NCBI RefSeq assembly: GCF_026339735.1
Contig: NZ_JAPEQG010000001.1
Coordinates: forward strand, 8,989,001-9,053,000
DNA: 64,000 nucleotides
Source of the DNA: Streptomyces sp. NBC_01669
GTDB taxonomy: Bacteria > Actinomycetota > Actinomycetes > Streptomycetales > Streptomycetaceae
Direction: 5' to 3'
A program made the translations under genes and the position numbers. Under the pieces are notes generated by a model. The model was not told the origin of the DNA. It did not search any database and saw only the letters and a list, made by a program, of their open reading frames with translations. This document shows, piece by piece, positions 8,796 through 17,957 of the stretch (positions within the stretch are counted from its first letter, which is position 1; every line of letters starts with the position of its first letter).

Positions 8796-9134
8796 ATGCC
8801 GGAAAACAAATCCGCGGCACAGCGGGCCGTCGGCGACATCGCCTCCAAGCTCGCCGACCTCACCGATCAGGTGCTGTTCGGCGACATCTGGGAACGTGGC
8901 GGCCTGTCTGCACGGGATCGCAGCCTGGTCACCGTCGCGGCGCTGATCGCCCTGTACCGCACTGACCAGCTCGGCTTCCATCTCAAGCTGGCTCTGGAGA
9001 ACGGGCTGAGCAGGGACGAGCTGAGCGAGGCCATCACCCACCTGGCGTTCTACGCCGGCTGGCCCAATGCCATGGGCGCCGCCTGCCAGCTGAAGGCCGT
9101 CCTGGCGTCCGTCGACACCACACAGGACCACTGA
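8796..9134 (+). CDS. Carboxymuconolactone decarboxylase-family protein
   Basis: A 112-residue single-domain protein; the ATG follows GAAGGAAAG. The core LSARDRSLVTVAALIAL, a helix with FHLKLALENGLSRDEL and AITHLAFYAGWPNAM are the family signature. These small helical oligomers include the AhpD-like and gamma-carboxymuconolactone decarboxylase branches; the Cys-X2-Cys of AhpD peroxidases is absent here, so a decarboxylase-like or unknown role is likelier. It is the first gene of the operon under the divergent XRE regulator. Confidence 0.85.
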   Translation: MPENKSAAQRAVGDIASKLADLTDQVLFGDIWERGGLSARDRSLVTVAALIALYRTDQLGFHLKLALENGLSRDELSEAITHLAFYAGWPNAMGAACQLKAVLASVDTTQDH

Positions 9135-9166
9135 CACCCCTCTTCACGCAGGAGCACCCCCTTCTC

Positions 9167-10009
9167 ATGAGCAAGGTCATCTTCGTCACCGGTGCGGGCC
9201 GCGGCCTGGGCACCGACCTCGCCCGCCAGGCCCTGGCCGTCGGCAACCAGGTCGTCGCCACGGGGCGCCGCCCCGAAAGCGTCCTCGAGTCGCTCGGCGG
9301 CGAGCAGGACAACCTGCTGGTCACCGCCTTGGACATCACCAGCGCCGACGCCGCGCAGGCGGCCGTCGACGCCGCCGTGAACCGGTTCGGCCGCATCGAC
9401 GTACTGATCAACAACGCCGCGAGCTTCCAGGCCGGCTATTTCGAGGAGATCTCCGACGCCCAGATGCGGGCCCAGATCGAGACGAACCTGTTCGGCCCGA
9501 TGAACATCACCCGCGCCGTCCTGCCCGTCATGCGCACCCAGCGCTCCGGGCACGTCGTCACGATCTCCTCGATCGCCGGGCTGGTCGGCCAGGAGTTCTG
9601 CGTCGCCTACGCCGCCTCCAAGTTCGGCGTCGAGGGCTGGATGGAGTCCCTGCGCTACGACGTCGAGCCGTACGGCATCAACACCACGATCGTCGAGCCC
9701 GGCTTCTTCCGCACCGAACTCCTGGTGGACGCCTCCACCAACTGGGCGGAACTGTCCATCGACGACTACACCGAGCGCACCAAGACCACCAAGGCGATGT
9801 GGCAGTCGATGAACGGCAGGCAGGCCGGCGACCCCGCCAAGCTCGCCGACGCCCTGCTGAAGGTCATCGCCCTGGACACCCCGCCGCTCCGGTTCGTCGC
9901 CGGGGACGACGCCATCCCCACCGCCGAGGCCAAGGGCCAGGAGATCACCGCTCAGGCCACCGCCTCCCGCACCCTGGGCACCGGCCTCGCCCACCCCGAC
10001 GCCGCCTGA
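9167..10009 (+). CDS. Short-chain dehydrogenase/reductase
   Basis: A 280-residue classical SDR with the glycine motif TGAGRGLG (residues about 8-15), the NNAAS motif after LIN, catalytic Ser in VVTISSIAGLVG and the Y-x-x-x-K of YAASKFGVEGW. The C-terminal PGFFRTELL is also conserved. It should oxidise or reduce a small carbonyl/alcohol with NAD(P)(H). It lies 32 bp after the decarboxylase-like gene and 33 bp before the cupin gene, each gene having its own GGAG. Confidence 0.9.
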   Translation: MSKVIFVTGAGRGLGTDLARQALAVGNQVVATGRRPESVLESLGGEQDNLLVTALDITSADAAQAAVDAAVNRFGRIDVLINNAASFQAGYFEEISDAQMRAQIETNLFGPMNITRAVLPVMRTQRSGHVVTISSIAGLVGQEFCVAYAASKFGVEGWMESLRYDVEPYGINTTIVEPGFFRTELLVDASTNWAELSIDDYTERTKTTKAMWQSMNGRQAGDPAKLADALLKVIALDTPPLRFVAGDDAIPTAEAKGQEITAQATASRTLGTGLAHPDAA

Positions 10010-10042
10010 CCCAGGCACCCGATACGCACCAAGGAGCACGTC

Positions 10043-10465
10043 ATGGAATTCGTCAAGCCTCAGCCCACCGGCAAGGGCCCTGAGGACTGGTTCACCGGAG
10101 ACGTCTGGTTCGACGTCATCCACGCCGGCCAGGAGCCCTCCCGCATCCGCGCCAACATGGTGCGCTTCGCCCCCGACGCCCGCACCGCATGGCACCACCA
10201 CGCCGTCGGCCAGACCCTCCACGTCGTCGCCGGCATCGCCCTGATCGGCACCCGCGACGGCACCGTCTACGCCGCCCACCCCGGCGAGACCGTCACCTGC
10301 CCGCCCGGCGAGGAGCACTGGCACGGCGCCACCGAGGACCGCTTCATGCAGCACCTCGCCCTGTGGGACGCCACCGCCCCCGATGACGACCGCCCGGAGA
10401 CGACCTGGCTGGAACACGTCACCGACGCCCAGTACCAGGCCCCACGCACCCGCAACAGCCACTGA
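10043..10465 (+). CDS. Cupin-domain protein
   Basis: A 140-residue single cupin. Motif 1 is FAPDARTAWHHHAVGQTLHV, giving the His pair and further metal ligands, and motif 2 is PPGEEHWHGA. The AAGGAG site sits 7 bases before the ATG. Small cupins beside SDRs and carboxymuconolactone decarboxylases are typical of quinone/aldehyde detoxification operons under XRE or LysR control. Metal binding is supported by residues; the substrate is unknown. Confidence 0.88.
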   Translation: MEFVKPQPTGKGPEDWFTGDVWFDVIHAGQEPSRIRANMVRFAPDARTAWHHHAVGQTLHVVAGIALIGTRDGTVYAAHPGETVTCPPGEEHWHGATEDRFMQHLALWDATAPDDDRPETTWLEHVTDAQYQAPRTRNSH

Positions 10466-10492
10466 CCCCGTCCGCACGCGAAGGAGCACCCG

Positions 10493-11158
10493 ATCACGAC
10501 CGCGACGATGACCGCCCTCTTCGGCGGCACCGGACCCCACTGGACCCCGCGCCAGGTCCCCGTCCCCCAGCCGGGCCCCGGTCAGATCGTGGTGCGCGCG
10601 CACGCCGTGGCGCTCAACAACGCCGACGCCGCCATGCTGGAAGCTGCCGACCCCACCGCGGGAGGCAACGGCAACGAATACCAGGCCGGCTACCAATTCG
10701 CCGGTGAGGTCACCGCCGTCGGCGAAGGCGTCGACACCACCACCGTGGGCCGGCGCGTGATGGGCACCACCCCCGCGAGCTTCGCCCAGTACGTGCTGGC
10801 CGACCACCGGCACGTCCTGCCCATCCCCGACGGCCTCGACGACACCGAAGCCTGCGCGCTGCCCACCGGCCTGCTCACCGAACACGGTGCCCTCATGACC
10901 GGCGGCTTCCGCCCCAGCCAGTCGGTGCTGATCACCGGCGCCACCTCCAGCATCGGCCTCATCGGCCTGCAGATCGCCCGCGCCCTGGGCACAGGCCAGA
11001 TCATCGCCACCACCCGCAGCGCCGCCAAGCACGACCTGCCCAACAGCCTGGACTGGCAGCCCCACTCCAGACTTGCCTCGACGATGCGGCGCCGCTCCGA
11101 TCCCGCCACCCCAACCGGGGGAGAAGAGCAGTCCCACCCGCCCAAGGAGTCATCATGA
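10493..11158 (+). pseudogene. Quinone oxidoreductase / zinc-type alcohol dehydrogenase, truncated and without a normal start codon
   Basis: The MDR-superfamily N-terminal half is preserved (VPQPGPGQIVVRAHAVALNN, then YQFAGEVTAVGEGVD) and reaches the nucleotide-binding loop GATSSIGLIGLQIARALG. It then ends in unrelated sequence at 11158, giving at most about 220 residues instead of roughly 320. The codon placed correctly behind AAGGAGCAC is ATC (10493-10495), where the neighbouring gene has ATG at the same spacing; the first ATG is 10508, far from the site. The stop overlaps the start of the next gene (ATGA). Confidence 0.75.
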
Positions 11159-12411
11159 CCGACCGTGCCCCCACCGTGCTGGCCGGCCTCGACGGCATCC
11201 GCTCCAACCTCGAGGACATCTACAAGGACCTGCACCGACACCCCGAACTCGGCCTGCAGGAGCACCGCACCGCGAAGAAGGCGTCCGACGCCCTGCGGGC
11301 CTTCGGCTACGACGTCACTGACGGCATCGGCGGCACCGGCGTGATCGGTGTCCTGGCCAACGGCGACGGCCCGACAGTCATGGCCCGCGCCGACATGGAC
11401 GCCCTTCCGGTACGCGAACAGACCGGCCTGCCCTACGCCTCCACCGTGACCGCCACCGGTCCGGACGGCACCGACCAGCCGGTCATGCACGCCTGCGGAC
11501 ACGACGTGCACGTGACCTGCCTGATCGGCTGCGCACAGCTGATGGCTCAGGCCCAGCACGCCTGGCGGGGCACCTTCGTGGTGCTCTTCCAGCCCTCGGA
11601 GGAGAACGGCGACGGCGCCGACGCCATGATCGACGACGGTCTGACGTCCCGCTCGCCCCGGCCCGACGCGGTGCTCGCCCAGCACGTCCTGCCCTATCCG
11701 GCCGGCTACGTCGGCACCCGCCCCGGGTCGTTTCTGTCGGCCGCGGACAGCCTGCGCATCACCGTCCACGGACGAGGGGCGCACGGTTCCATGCCCCAGG
11801 CCGCGGTCGACCCCGTCGTAATTGCCGCGATGATCGTCGTACGCCTGCAGACCATCGTCTCGAGGGAACTGGCCGCCACCACCCCCGCCGTGGTCACCGT
11901 GGGCAGCATCCACGCCGGTACCGGCCCGAACATCATCCCTGACAGCGCCGTCATCCAGCTCAACGTCCGCACCTACGACGACGCCTCGCGCACCCAGGTC
12001 CTGGAGGCGATCGAACGGATCGTCAAAGCCGAGTGCAAGGCGTCCCGCTCGCCCAGGGCGCCCGAGATCGAGCGGACCACATCCTTCCCGCCCACCGTCA
12101 ACGACGAGGCGCCGACCCGGCGCGTCGCCGACGCGTTCGCCGCCCACTTCGGCGACGACGCACACACCATCGACCTGCAGACCGCCAGCGAGGACATGAG
12201 CGAGATCCCCAACGCGTTCGGCACGCAGTTCACCTACTGGGGCATCGGCGGCATCGACCCCGACCGCTACGCCGAGGCCGCCAAGAACGGCACCATCGCC
12301 CAGGACATCCCGGTCAACCACAGCCCCACCTTCGCCCCCGTCATCCAGCCCACCCTGGACACCGGCGTCAGCGCCATGACCGTGGCCGCCCTCGCCTGGC
12401 TCGGCACCTGA
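11155..12411 (+). CDS. M20-family amidohydrolase (hippurate/IAA-amino-acid hydrolase type)
   Basis: A 418-residue metal-dependent hydrolase of the peptidase M20D branch. It contains the opening DLHRHPELGLQE, ARADMDALPV, MHACGHDVHVTCLIG and FQPSEENGDGA, with the Cys, His and Glu ligands of the dinuclear site, and a dimerisation lid (GRGAHGSMPQAAVDPV). It would release an amino acid from an N-acyl amino acid. The ATG overlaps the preceding stop, so it is translationally coupled to the broken oxidoreductase. It ends the operon; no hairpin with a U-run follows. Confidence 0.9.
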   Translation: MTDRAPTVLAGLDGIRSNLEDIYKDLHRHPELGLQEHRTAKKASDALRAFGYDVTDGIGGTGVIGVLANGDGPTVMARADMDALPVREQTGLPYASTVTATGPDGTDQPVMHACGHDVHVTCLIGCAQLMAQAQHAWRGTFVVLFQPSEENGDGADAMIDDGLTSRSPRPDAVLAQHVLPYPAGYVGTRPGSFLSAADSLRITVHGRGAHGSMPQAAVDPVVIAAMIVVRLQTIVSRELAATTPAVVTVGSIHAGTGPNIIPDSAVIQLNVRTYDDASRTQVLEAIERIVKAECKASRSPRAPEIERTTSFPPTVNDEAPTRRVADAFAAHFGDDAHTIDLQTASEDMSEIPNAFGTQFTYWGIGGIDPDRYAEAAKNGTIAQDIPVNHSPTFAPVIQPTLDTGVSAMTVAALAWLGT

Positions 12412-13049
12412 CACAAGCCCGGCCGTCTGCGGCGCAGGCACGGCAGGCGGTGATCCACACCGGAGCCGGGTTACTCGGAGCCAGACCGTGACACAGCAGT
12501 AGATCATGAGGTCCCCATGCCCGGAGCGGTGACGAGCTTCTTTTGCGTGTGGTTACCCGACCTAAAAGCAGCGACTACGGGGCTCAGTGAAAGCCGTCGC
12601 CGGTGTTCCTGGCCGCGGATCCCAGCGGATCGGACGGCAATCCGGCCCAGCGCGCAGTCTGCCGACCACTCATGCACTCGACCACCCAAGGGCGCCGTCG
12701 CAAATCGCGGGCGTCCGCGATGCTGCGCAAGCCCACCGCTCTGGTAGGGCTCCCGATCCAGGCTGCGCTTCGTGAACTCCCCGGGTCAGCAGGCTGGATG
12801 GCCGGGATCGGTTCCTGCCCTTCCGGCTTCTGAATATCGGCCCCTACCAATACGGGGCAGGCCTTCGGCGTCGGGAAGGTAGTGGGCGCGCCGGATCACG
12901 GGGGTCGATCCGGTGATCAGGCGGACCCTTGTCGGGAAGCGGTCGGCGAAGCTACCGACGATGTGTTCGGCCCGTTCGCGGGGGCCTTCGAAGACAGTGC
13001 GGACCGAGCGCCCGGTCTGCCCCTTCTGCTGCTTGCCGCGACAGCGGGC
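12412..13049. other. Unassigned stretch between hydrolase and GH20 remnant
   Basis: No gene could be supported. The minus-strand frame running on from the GH20 remnant is open through much of this stretch (for example GSFADRFPTRVRLITGS) with fair codon bias, so it may be a fragment of a gene fused to GH20 by deletion, but I do not recognise the family. Confidence 0.3.
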
Positions 13050-13410
13050 GTGTTTGCGGCCGACGTCGACCATCAGGCCGCGCTGTGTGTACGTGGGCCA
13101 GTCGGTGATGCGGCCGCTCAGCTCGCCCTTTTGGCGGAGGACTTGGAGCAAGGTGCGGGTGCCGTGGAAGACCCCGGCCGCGGAGCTGCCGGTGATCGTC
13201 GTGACATCACCGGCCGTCTCGACGCGATACGCCTCGGGGGATGCCGAACCGGGCAGGGATCGTGGGTGGCGCGGATGTGTCCCCGGCCCCCGATGCGTAC
13301 CCTGCGGCACGCCTCACCTCGGCGGACGCCCGAGCGGCACCCCTGACGCCGCTGAGCAGGGCCGACGTGGTGAGCGCGCCGCAGGGTACGGCCGACCTGC
13401 GGTTGATCAC
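13050..13410 (-). pseudogene. GH20 beta-N-acetylhexosaminidase remnant
   Basis: GTG 13410, preceded by GGGAG, starts a Tat/Sec-like signal (INRRSAVPCGALTTSALLSG) and a short mature piece. The sequence then shifts frame and resumes in the GH20 accessory domain with SPEAYRVETAGDV and SAAGVFHGTRTLLQVL, then the start of the catalytic barrel, DWPTYTQRGLMVDVGRKH, where similarity stops at about 13050. The catalytic Asp-Glu pair is absent. It is divergent from the GH84 gene and shares its promoter region with DasR-type boxes. Confidence 0.8.
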
Positions 13411-13476
13411 AGAGCTCTCCCTTCATCGTGTTTGCCTTGGACTCCGTGGTTGGCTCCAGCGAAACGTAGCGACTCA

Positions 13477-13492
13477 AGTGGTCTAATCCAAT
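13477..13492. promoter_or_regulatory. DasR-type operator (dre), distal
   Basis: AGTGGTCTAATCCAAT agrees with the published dre consensus (ASTGGTCTAGACCAST) at 13 of 16 positions. It lies between the divergent GH20 remnant and the GH84 gene. Confidence 0.6.
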
Positions 13493-13546
13493 AGGTCGGA
13501 CCTGTTGACAGTGAACTGAGTTTCAGCAGTAACCTTTTGAGGTCGT

Positions 13547-13562
13547 CTTGGTCTAGACCACC
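13547..13562. promoter_or_regulatory. DasR-type operator (dre), proximal
   Basis: The core TGGTCTAGACCA (13549-13560) is a perfect 12-bp palindrome and identical to the dre core. It ends 14 bases before the GH84 start codon and touches its binding site, so a bound GntR-type DasR repressor would block initiation. GlcN-6-P, produced from N-acetylglucosamine, releases DasR in Streptomyces. Confidence 0.8.
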
Positions 13563-13574
13563 TTGGAGATTTTC

Positions 13575-16016
13575 ATGGCGAGACGCAGGATCACCACCGG
13601 AATGTTCGCAATAGCAAGTGTCATGGTGCTCGGGGTGCTGCCGCACGCCGCCAGTGCCCAGTCGGTCCCGGACGCGGCCTCGGCCGACGCCGGCCCCCTG
13701 CCGCCGGTTTCCCCCACCCCGCAGTCCATCTCCCGCGCCGGACGCGACGCGACCGTAACGGGCCGGGTGCTCGTGGTCGCGGACGACCACACGGACGCGG
13801 CCGCCCGTGACCGGCTGATCCGCGAAATGAAGAAGCACGGCGCCGCGCGTGTCGATGTCGTCGCCCCCGGCGAAGTCCCCTCGAGTGCAGCCGGTTTGCT
13901 CACCATCAGGCTCGGATCCGCCGAACGCCCGGACATCGCACGCGCGCTGGGTGACACCGCCGTGTCCGACCACGCCGAGGGTTACGCCCTGCGCGTGTCG
14001 GGACAGGCTTCGCACCAGCAGATCGCCCTCGGGGGCACGGACGCGACGGGCCAGTTCTACGCGGTGCAGACACTGCGTCAGCTCTTCCAACGCCAGGGCG
14101 ACGACTGGCAGGTGGCGGGCGCACAGGCGAGCGACTACCCCTCGATGCCGCTGCGCGGCACCATCGAGGGCTTCTACGGCCCGCCGTGGACGACGGCCGA
14201 ACGCCTGGACCACATGGACTTCCTGGGCGACGTGAAGTCCAACACCTATGTCTACGCGCCTAAGGACGACCCGTACCACCGCGACAAGTGGCGCGAGCCC
14301 TACCCAGCGGACAAGCTCGCCGAGCTGAGCGACCTGGTCGGGCGTGCCCGGACGAACCATGTGCGCTTCACCTTCGCCGTCTCGCCCGGCGCGTCCATCT
14401 GCTACTCCGACCCCGCCGACACCAAGGCGCTCACCGACAAGCTGCGGGCCATGTACGACGTGGGCGTGCGGTCGTTCTCCATTCCGCTGGACGACATCAG
14501 CTACACCCGCTGGAACTGTGCCGGCGACCAGGAGAAGTTCGGCTCACCTGGGCGAGGTCCGGCCGCCCGCGCCCAGGTGAGCCTGCTGAACAAGGTGCAG
14601 CGCGACTTCGTCGCCCAGCTGGATGGGGCCAACCCGCTGCAGATGGTGCCCACCGAGTACGGCGATCTGACCGACACCGCGTACAAGGAGACGATCCGTT
14701 CCACGCTCGACCCCGCGGTGCAGGTGATGTGGACCGGGACTGACGTGGTGCCGAGGGAGATCACGAACGCCCAGGCGTCCAAGGCCGCCGAACTCTTCGG
14801 CCGGAAGGTCTTCGTGTGGGACAACTATCCGGTCAACGACTTCGGCCGGACCGCGGGACGGCTGCTGCTCGCGCCGTACGACAAGCGTGAGCCCGGTCTG
14901 TCCGACCACCTCAGCGGCATCGTCTCCAACCCGATGAACCAGGAGGCCGCCAGCAAGCTCGCCGTCTTCACGATGTCGGACTTCTCGTGGAACGACCGGG
15001 GTTACGACCGGGCCCGCTCCGGACGCCAGGCCGCTCTCCACATCGCCGCGGGCGACCCCGCTACGGCCGACGCGGTGCAGGTGTTCGTCGATCTCAACCA
15101 CGCGGCCCCGACCTTCGGTTCCGAGCTGTGGCAGCCCCAGGCGCCGGTGTTCAGTGCCCGGCTGGATCGGTTCTGGCAGGACCACGGAACCGACGCGCGT
15201 GGGGCCGTAAGGGAGTTCCGTCCGTATGTTCGCGCGGTCACGCGAGCACCGGCCGTTATCCGGGACGGCGTACCCGACAAGCTGTTCCTCTCCGACGCCT
15301 CCCGCTGGCTGGACGCCACGGAACTGTGGGGACGGGCGATGGAGCACGGACTGGACGTCCTCGCCGACATCGATGCCGGGAACGCGGCCAAGGCGGCCGA
15401 GGAGCGCGAAGCCATGGACTCCCTTGCCGACGCAGCATCGAAGATCACCGTCGACCCGGCGGAGCACCACCAGCACGGGCAGGTGAAGATCGGTGATCCG
15501 TTCATCGAGGACTTCGTGACACGCGTACAGGACCTGCACGACGAGTCCGTGGGGCTGCCGCCGCTCCGTGAGCTCGCCCGTGGCAGGACGGCGACGCAGA
15601 GCTCGGACTACGACTGGGGCGGGACGTTCCCCTTCAGCGCCGACAAGTCCGTCGACGGTGACCGCTTCGACTTCTCCACCACCAGCGGCAAGGAGGCGCA
15701 GCCGTGGTGGCAGGTCGATCTGGGAGCGAGCGCGAACCTGGAGCGGATCAGGATCTACAACCGGACGGACTGCTGCGCGGGGAGGCTCAAGGACTACTAC
15801 GTGCTGGTGTCTGACCAGCCCTTCTCCGGAACGCTGGCGGACCAGCTCGGTAAGCCGGGCGTCTGGAGCCACCACGAGACGGACCAGGCCGGGAGCCCCA
15901 CCACCGTCGAGACCACGGCCAGGGGCCGCTATGTGCGGGTGTGGCTCGCCAGTGCGTCCCCCGTCGAGCTAAACATGGCCGAGGTCGAGGTCTTCGGCCG
16001 GGTGAAGGAGGGATGA
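13575..16016 (+). CDS. Secreted GH84 beta-N-acetylglucosaminidase with CBM32 domain
   Basis: An 813-residue exported enzyme. ATG 13575 follows GGAG by 6 nt and opens a signal peptide ending near ASAQS. An N-terminal GH84 accessory domain with GTDATGQFYAVQTLRQL is followed by the barrel starting at GTIEGFYGPPWT. The catalytic Asp-Asp pair is in SIPLDDISY (residue about 305) and PTEYGDL is a substrate-loop motif. The last 150 residues (TATQSSDYDWGG, PWWQVDLGA, RIRIYNRTD) form an F5/8-type carbohydrate-binding module. Substrates could be O-GlcNAc glycans, hyaluronan or chitin fragments. Two dre operators precede it. Confidence 0.92.
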   Translation: MARRRITTGMFAIASVMVLGVLPHAASAQSVPDAASADAGPLPPVSPTPQSISRAGRDATVTGRVLVVADDHTDAAARDRLIREMKKHGAARVDVVAPGEVPSSAAGLLTIRLGSAERPDIARALGDTAVSDHAEGYALRVSGQASHQQIALGGTDATGQFYAVQTLRQLFQRQGDDWQVAGAQASDYPSMPLRGTIEGFYGPPWTTAERLDHMDFLGDVKSNTYVYAPKDDPYHRDKWREPYPADKLAELSDLVGRARTNHVRFTFAVSPGASICYSDPADTKALTDKLRAMYDVGVRSFSIPLDDISYTRWNCAGDQEKFGSPGRGPAARAQVSLLNKVQRDFVAQLDGANPLQMVPTEYGDLTDTAYKETIRSTLDPAVQVMWTGTDVVPREITNAQASKAAELFGRKVFVWDNYPVNDFGRTAGRLLLAPYDKREPGLSDHLSGIVSNPMNQEAASKLAVFTMSDFSWNDRGYDRARSGRQAALHIAAGDPATADAVQVFVDLNHAAPTFGSELWQPQAPVFSARLDRFWQDHGTDARGAVREFRPYVRAVTRAPAVIRDGVPDKLFLSDASRWLDATELWGRAMEHGLDVLADIDAGNAAKAAEEREAMDSLADAASKITVDPAEHHQHGQVKIGDPFIEDFVTRVQDLHDESVGLPPLRELARGRTATQSSDYDWGGTFPFSADKSVDGDRFDFSTTSGKEAQPWWQVDLGASANLERIRIYNRTDCCAGRLKDYYVLVSDQPFSGTLADQLGKPGVWSHHETDQAGSPTTVETTARGRYVRVWLASASPVELNMAEVEVFGRVKEG

Positions 16017-16101
16017 CGCCGCCGGGTCATGCGTCGCACGGATCCCTCGGATCGTACGGATCTCACGCGGTCGAGGCGAGCCGGGCGGCGCCGTGCTGAA
16101 C

Positions 16102-16486
16102 CTACGGTTTGGTGATCGCTCCGCTGCGGGCGAGCAGGAGATGGGCCGCGCCCCGCGCGTGCTCCGTGTCCCGCCACGGCGACACGGTGATCTCCAGGTT
16201 CCGTAGCGGCTCGATCGTCCCGGCGACGGTCGCGGCCGTGAAGGCCGGGCCGAGGAAGGGCCACAGCACGTGGCTGCGGAACGCGGGGGCGTCCCGTCCC
16301 CGAGGCGCGGGGCTCCAGCTCGCGGAGGAATCCTTCGCCGATCAGCCGCCGGGTGTGGTCCGTGACGGTGGCGGCGCCCAGGCTCAGCCGGTGTGCGACC
16401 TCCGCCCGGCTGAGCGGCCCGGCCGCGCCGAGCAGCGCCAGGATCTCGGTCTGGATCAGATCCCCATGTGCGGGGCGCTTCGCCAT
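16102..16486 (-). pseudogene. ROK-family repressor, internally deleted
   Basis: The N-terminal winged helix is clear from 16486 (LIQTEILALLGAAGPLSRAE, then ATVTDHTRRLIGEGFL). The C-terminal end is also present, in another frame, as LEITVSPWRDTEHARGAA down to the TAG at 16102-16104. About 250 residues containing the sugar-kinase fold are gone and the two pieces are out of frame. ROK repressors of this kind control sugar uptake operons; it is convergent with GH84 and divergent from the solute-binding lipoprotein fragment. Confidence 0.75.
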
Positions 16487-16649
16487 CGCATACCCCCAAC
16501 TTGTCCGTTGGTGCCCTGAGTTAGAGCCCTTGAGGTCCGACCATAGCGACCCTAGCGTCCCACTTTACTCGGGCCCGAAGAAATCCCGTCGCGCCGTTCG
16601 CAGCAGGCCACCCATCCCTGATCGGGTGGCCAAATGAGGAGGTCAAGCG

Positions 16650-16922
16650 ATGCGCTTGCGTGTCGCACAGTGGGTCAGCGTGATGGCAGCGGGAGCGCTC
16701 GTTGCGCTCGCCGGATGTGGAGGAGGGTCCGCCGAAGGTTCGGGAGGCACGAAAAGGTCGGATGGATCCGTGACTCTGACCTGGCAGATGTGGGCCAGTG
16801 GAGCGGACGAGGAGAAGCAGTTGAAGCACCTCACCGACGACCAACTCGACTCGCTGTGCACCGTGCTGGCCCTGGAGCTCGACGGCGAACTCGACCTCTA
16901 TCGCACGCACACGCGGGACTAG
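16650..16922 (+). pseudogene. Sugar ABC-transporter substrate-binding lipoprotein, truncated
   Basis: A strong AGGAGG precedes ATG 16650. The lipoprotein signal (VAQWVSVMAAGALVALAGC) and the first strand of a family 1 solute-binding protein (VTLTWQMWASGADEEKQL) are normal, then unrelated sequence replaces the remaining 370 or so residues. With GH84, GH20 and the ROK remnant nearby it was probably an amino-sugar importer component, though the substrate cannot be proved from this fragment. Confidence 0.7.
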
Positions 16923-17033
16923 ACGATCAAGTCCGATGTGTTCGGTCGCACGTTGTGGCCGACTGGAAGGTGGGCTTGCTGGTTTCTCGCGACGCTGGTG
17001 GCGGCGTGCCGCAGCAGTGGCATGCTCCTCGCT

Positions 17034-17507
17034 ATGTATGAAGATCCGCATGACAAGACAACGCTGGGGTTGTGGGGGCGCATAGCGTGTGCCTGGGCGG
17101 TCGCTTTCGCCGTGCTCCATTTTTACTGGGCGCTGGGCGGCAGTTGGGGCCTCAGTGTCTCGGCGGGGCCCTTGGCCGAGGAACGCCCCGGGTGGTTCGT
17201 GGTGGTGGGCTTGTGGGGCGTGGGATTGCTGTGCCTTGTCGGCGGTGTGCTGGGATGGCTTCTCGCCAGGCCGCGGCCTCGTGGTCTGGCAGGACGGGTG
17301 GTCAAGGCCCTGGGGTGGTGTGTCTGTGCTGTGCTGCTAGTACGTGGCATCGCCGTCGAGGTGCTGCTGCTGACCGACGTTACGGGCTCGGAAATAGACG
17401 TAAGCCCGGAACAGCGGCTGTGGACGCTGCTGCTGTGGAATCCCTGGTTCCTGGTCGGTGGTCTCGTCTTTGGTTTGGCCGCACGGAGGTCCCGGACGCA
17501 CGGATAG
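17034..17507 (+). CDS. DUF3995-type membrane protein
   Basis: A 157-residue protein with four predicted transmembrane helices (IACAWAVAFAVLHFYWALGG; WFVVVGLWGVGLLCLVGGVLG; ALGWCVCAVLLVRGIAVEVL; TLLLWNPWFLVGGLVFGLAA). The early FYWALGGSWGL and later NPWFLVGGLVF motifs are characteristic of DUF3995, whose function is unknown. ATG 17034 is preferred; an in-frame ATG at 17022 is possible and neither has a strong binding site. Confidence 0.7.
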   Translation: MYEDPHDKTTLGLWGRIACAWAVAFAVLHFYWALGGSWGLSVSAGPLAEERPGWFVVVGLWGVGLLCLVGGVLGWLLARPRPRGLAGRVVKALGWCVCAVLLVRGIAVEVLLLTDVTGSEIDVSPEQRLWTLLLWNPWFLVGGLVFGLAARRSRTHG

Positions 17508-17571
17508 CCCGAGTAGCGGTGTCGCCTGACGGTGCGATGGGAAATGCGAACGGGGTGTCCAAGATCGTGGC

Positions 17572-17676
17572 GTGAACGACGAACTGGACACCCTGCTGAC
17601 CGCGCTGTACGTGAAGATCGACGACGAACCGGAGACCAACCGATGGATGGGCAGGCTGCCGAAGCTCACCGCCTGA
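17572..17676 (+). pseudogene. IS982-family transposase, N-terminal stub
   Basis: GTG 17572 opens a 34-residue frame (NDELDTLLTALYVKIDD then MGRLPKLTA) that matches the beginning of IS982-family transposases. A TGA ends it at 17674 and no downstream frame continues the family, so only the first tenth remains. Confidence 0.6.
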
Positions 17677-17957
17677 AGAAGCGATCTCCGCTCGGTCAAC
17701 CGGACCGCGACGCCGGGGTGGATGCCGATGCGATGAGGCAGAGAGGTGGACGAGGCCGGCGGTGTGGGGGCCAGGCCGTGGGGTGGATAACAGCGGCCCC
17801 TTCCCCGCCCTGTCTCCGTCATCCGCCACCTGGTGCCTAAGCAATCTCCAGGCGAGGTGGGTACGCCCCCGGTGCCAGAGGGGAGCGTCAGGGACAACTG
17901 GTGGCGATGCGCGCGGCCCTCGATCGAGCGGACCGTGTATCCGGTTCAAGCGGCTGA

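Noticed and set aside
8796..9134. AhpD-type peroxidase identity for the carboxymuconolactone decarboxylase-like protein
   Set aside because: The Cys-X2-Cys active site of AhpD is not present.
9050..11137. Very long minus-strand open frame (695 codons)
   Set aside because: It lies opposite three well-supported genes and consists of Gly/Val/Ala-rich antisense translation caused by G/C at third positions.
10690..12507. 605-codon minus-strand frame opposite the M20 hydrolase
   Set aside because: Antisense shadow; no motif, while the plus strand has the complete catalytic signature.
14544..15875. 443-codon minus-strand frame within GH84
   Set aside because: Antisense shadow of a clear glycosidase gene.
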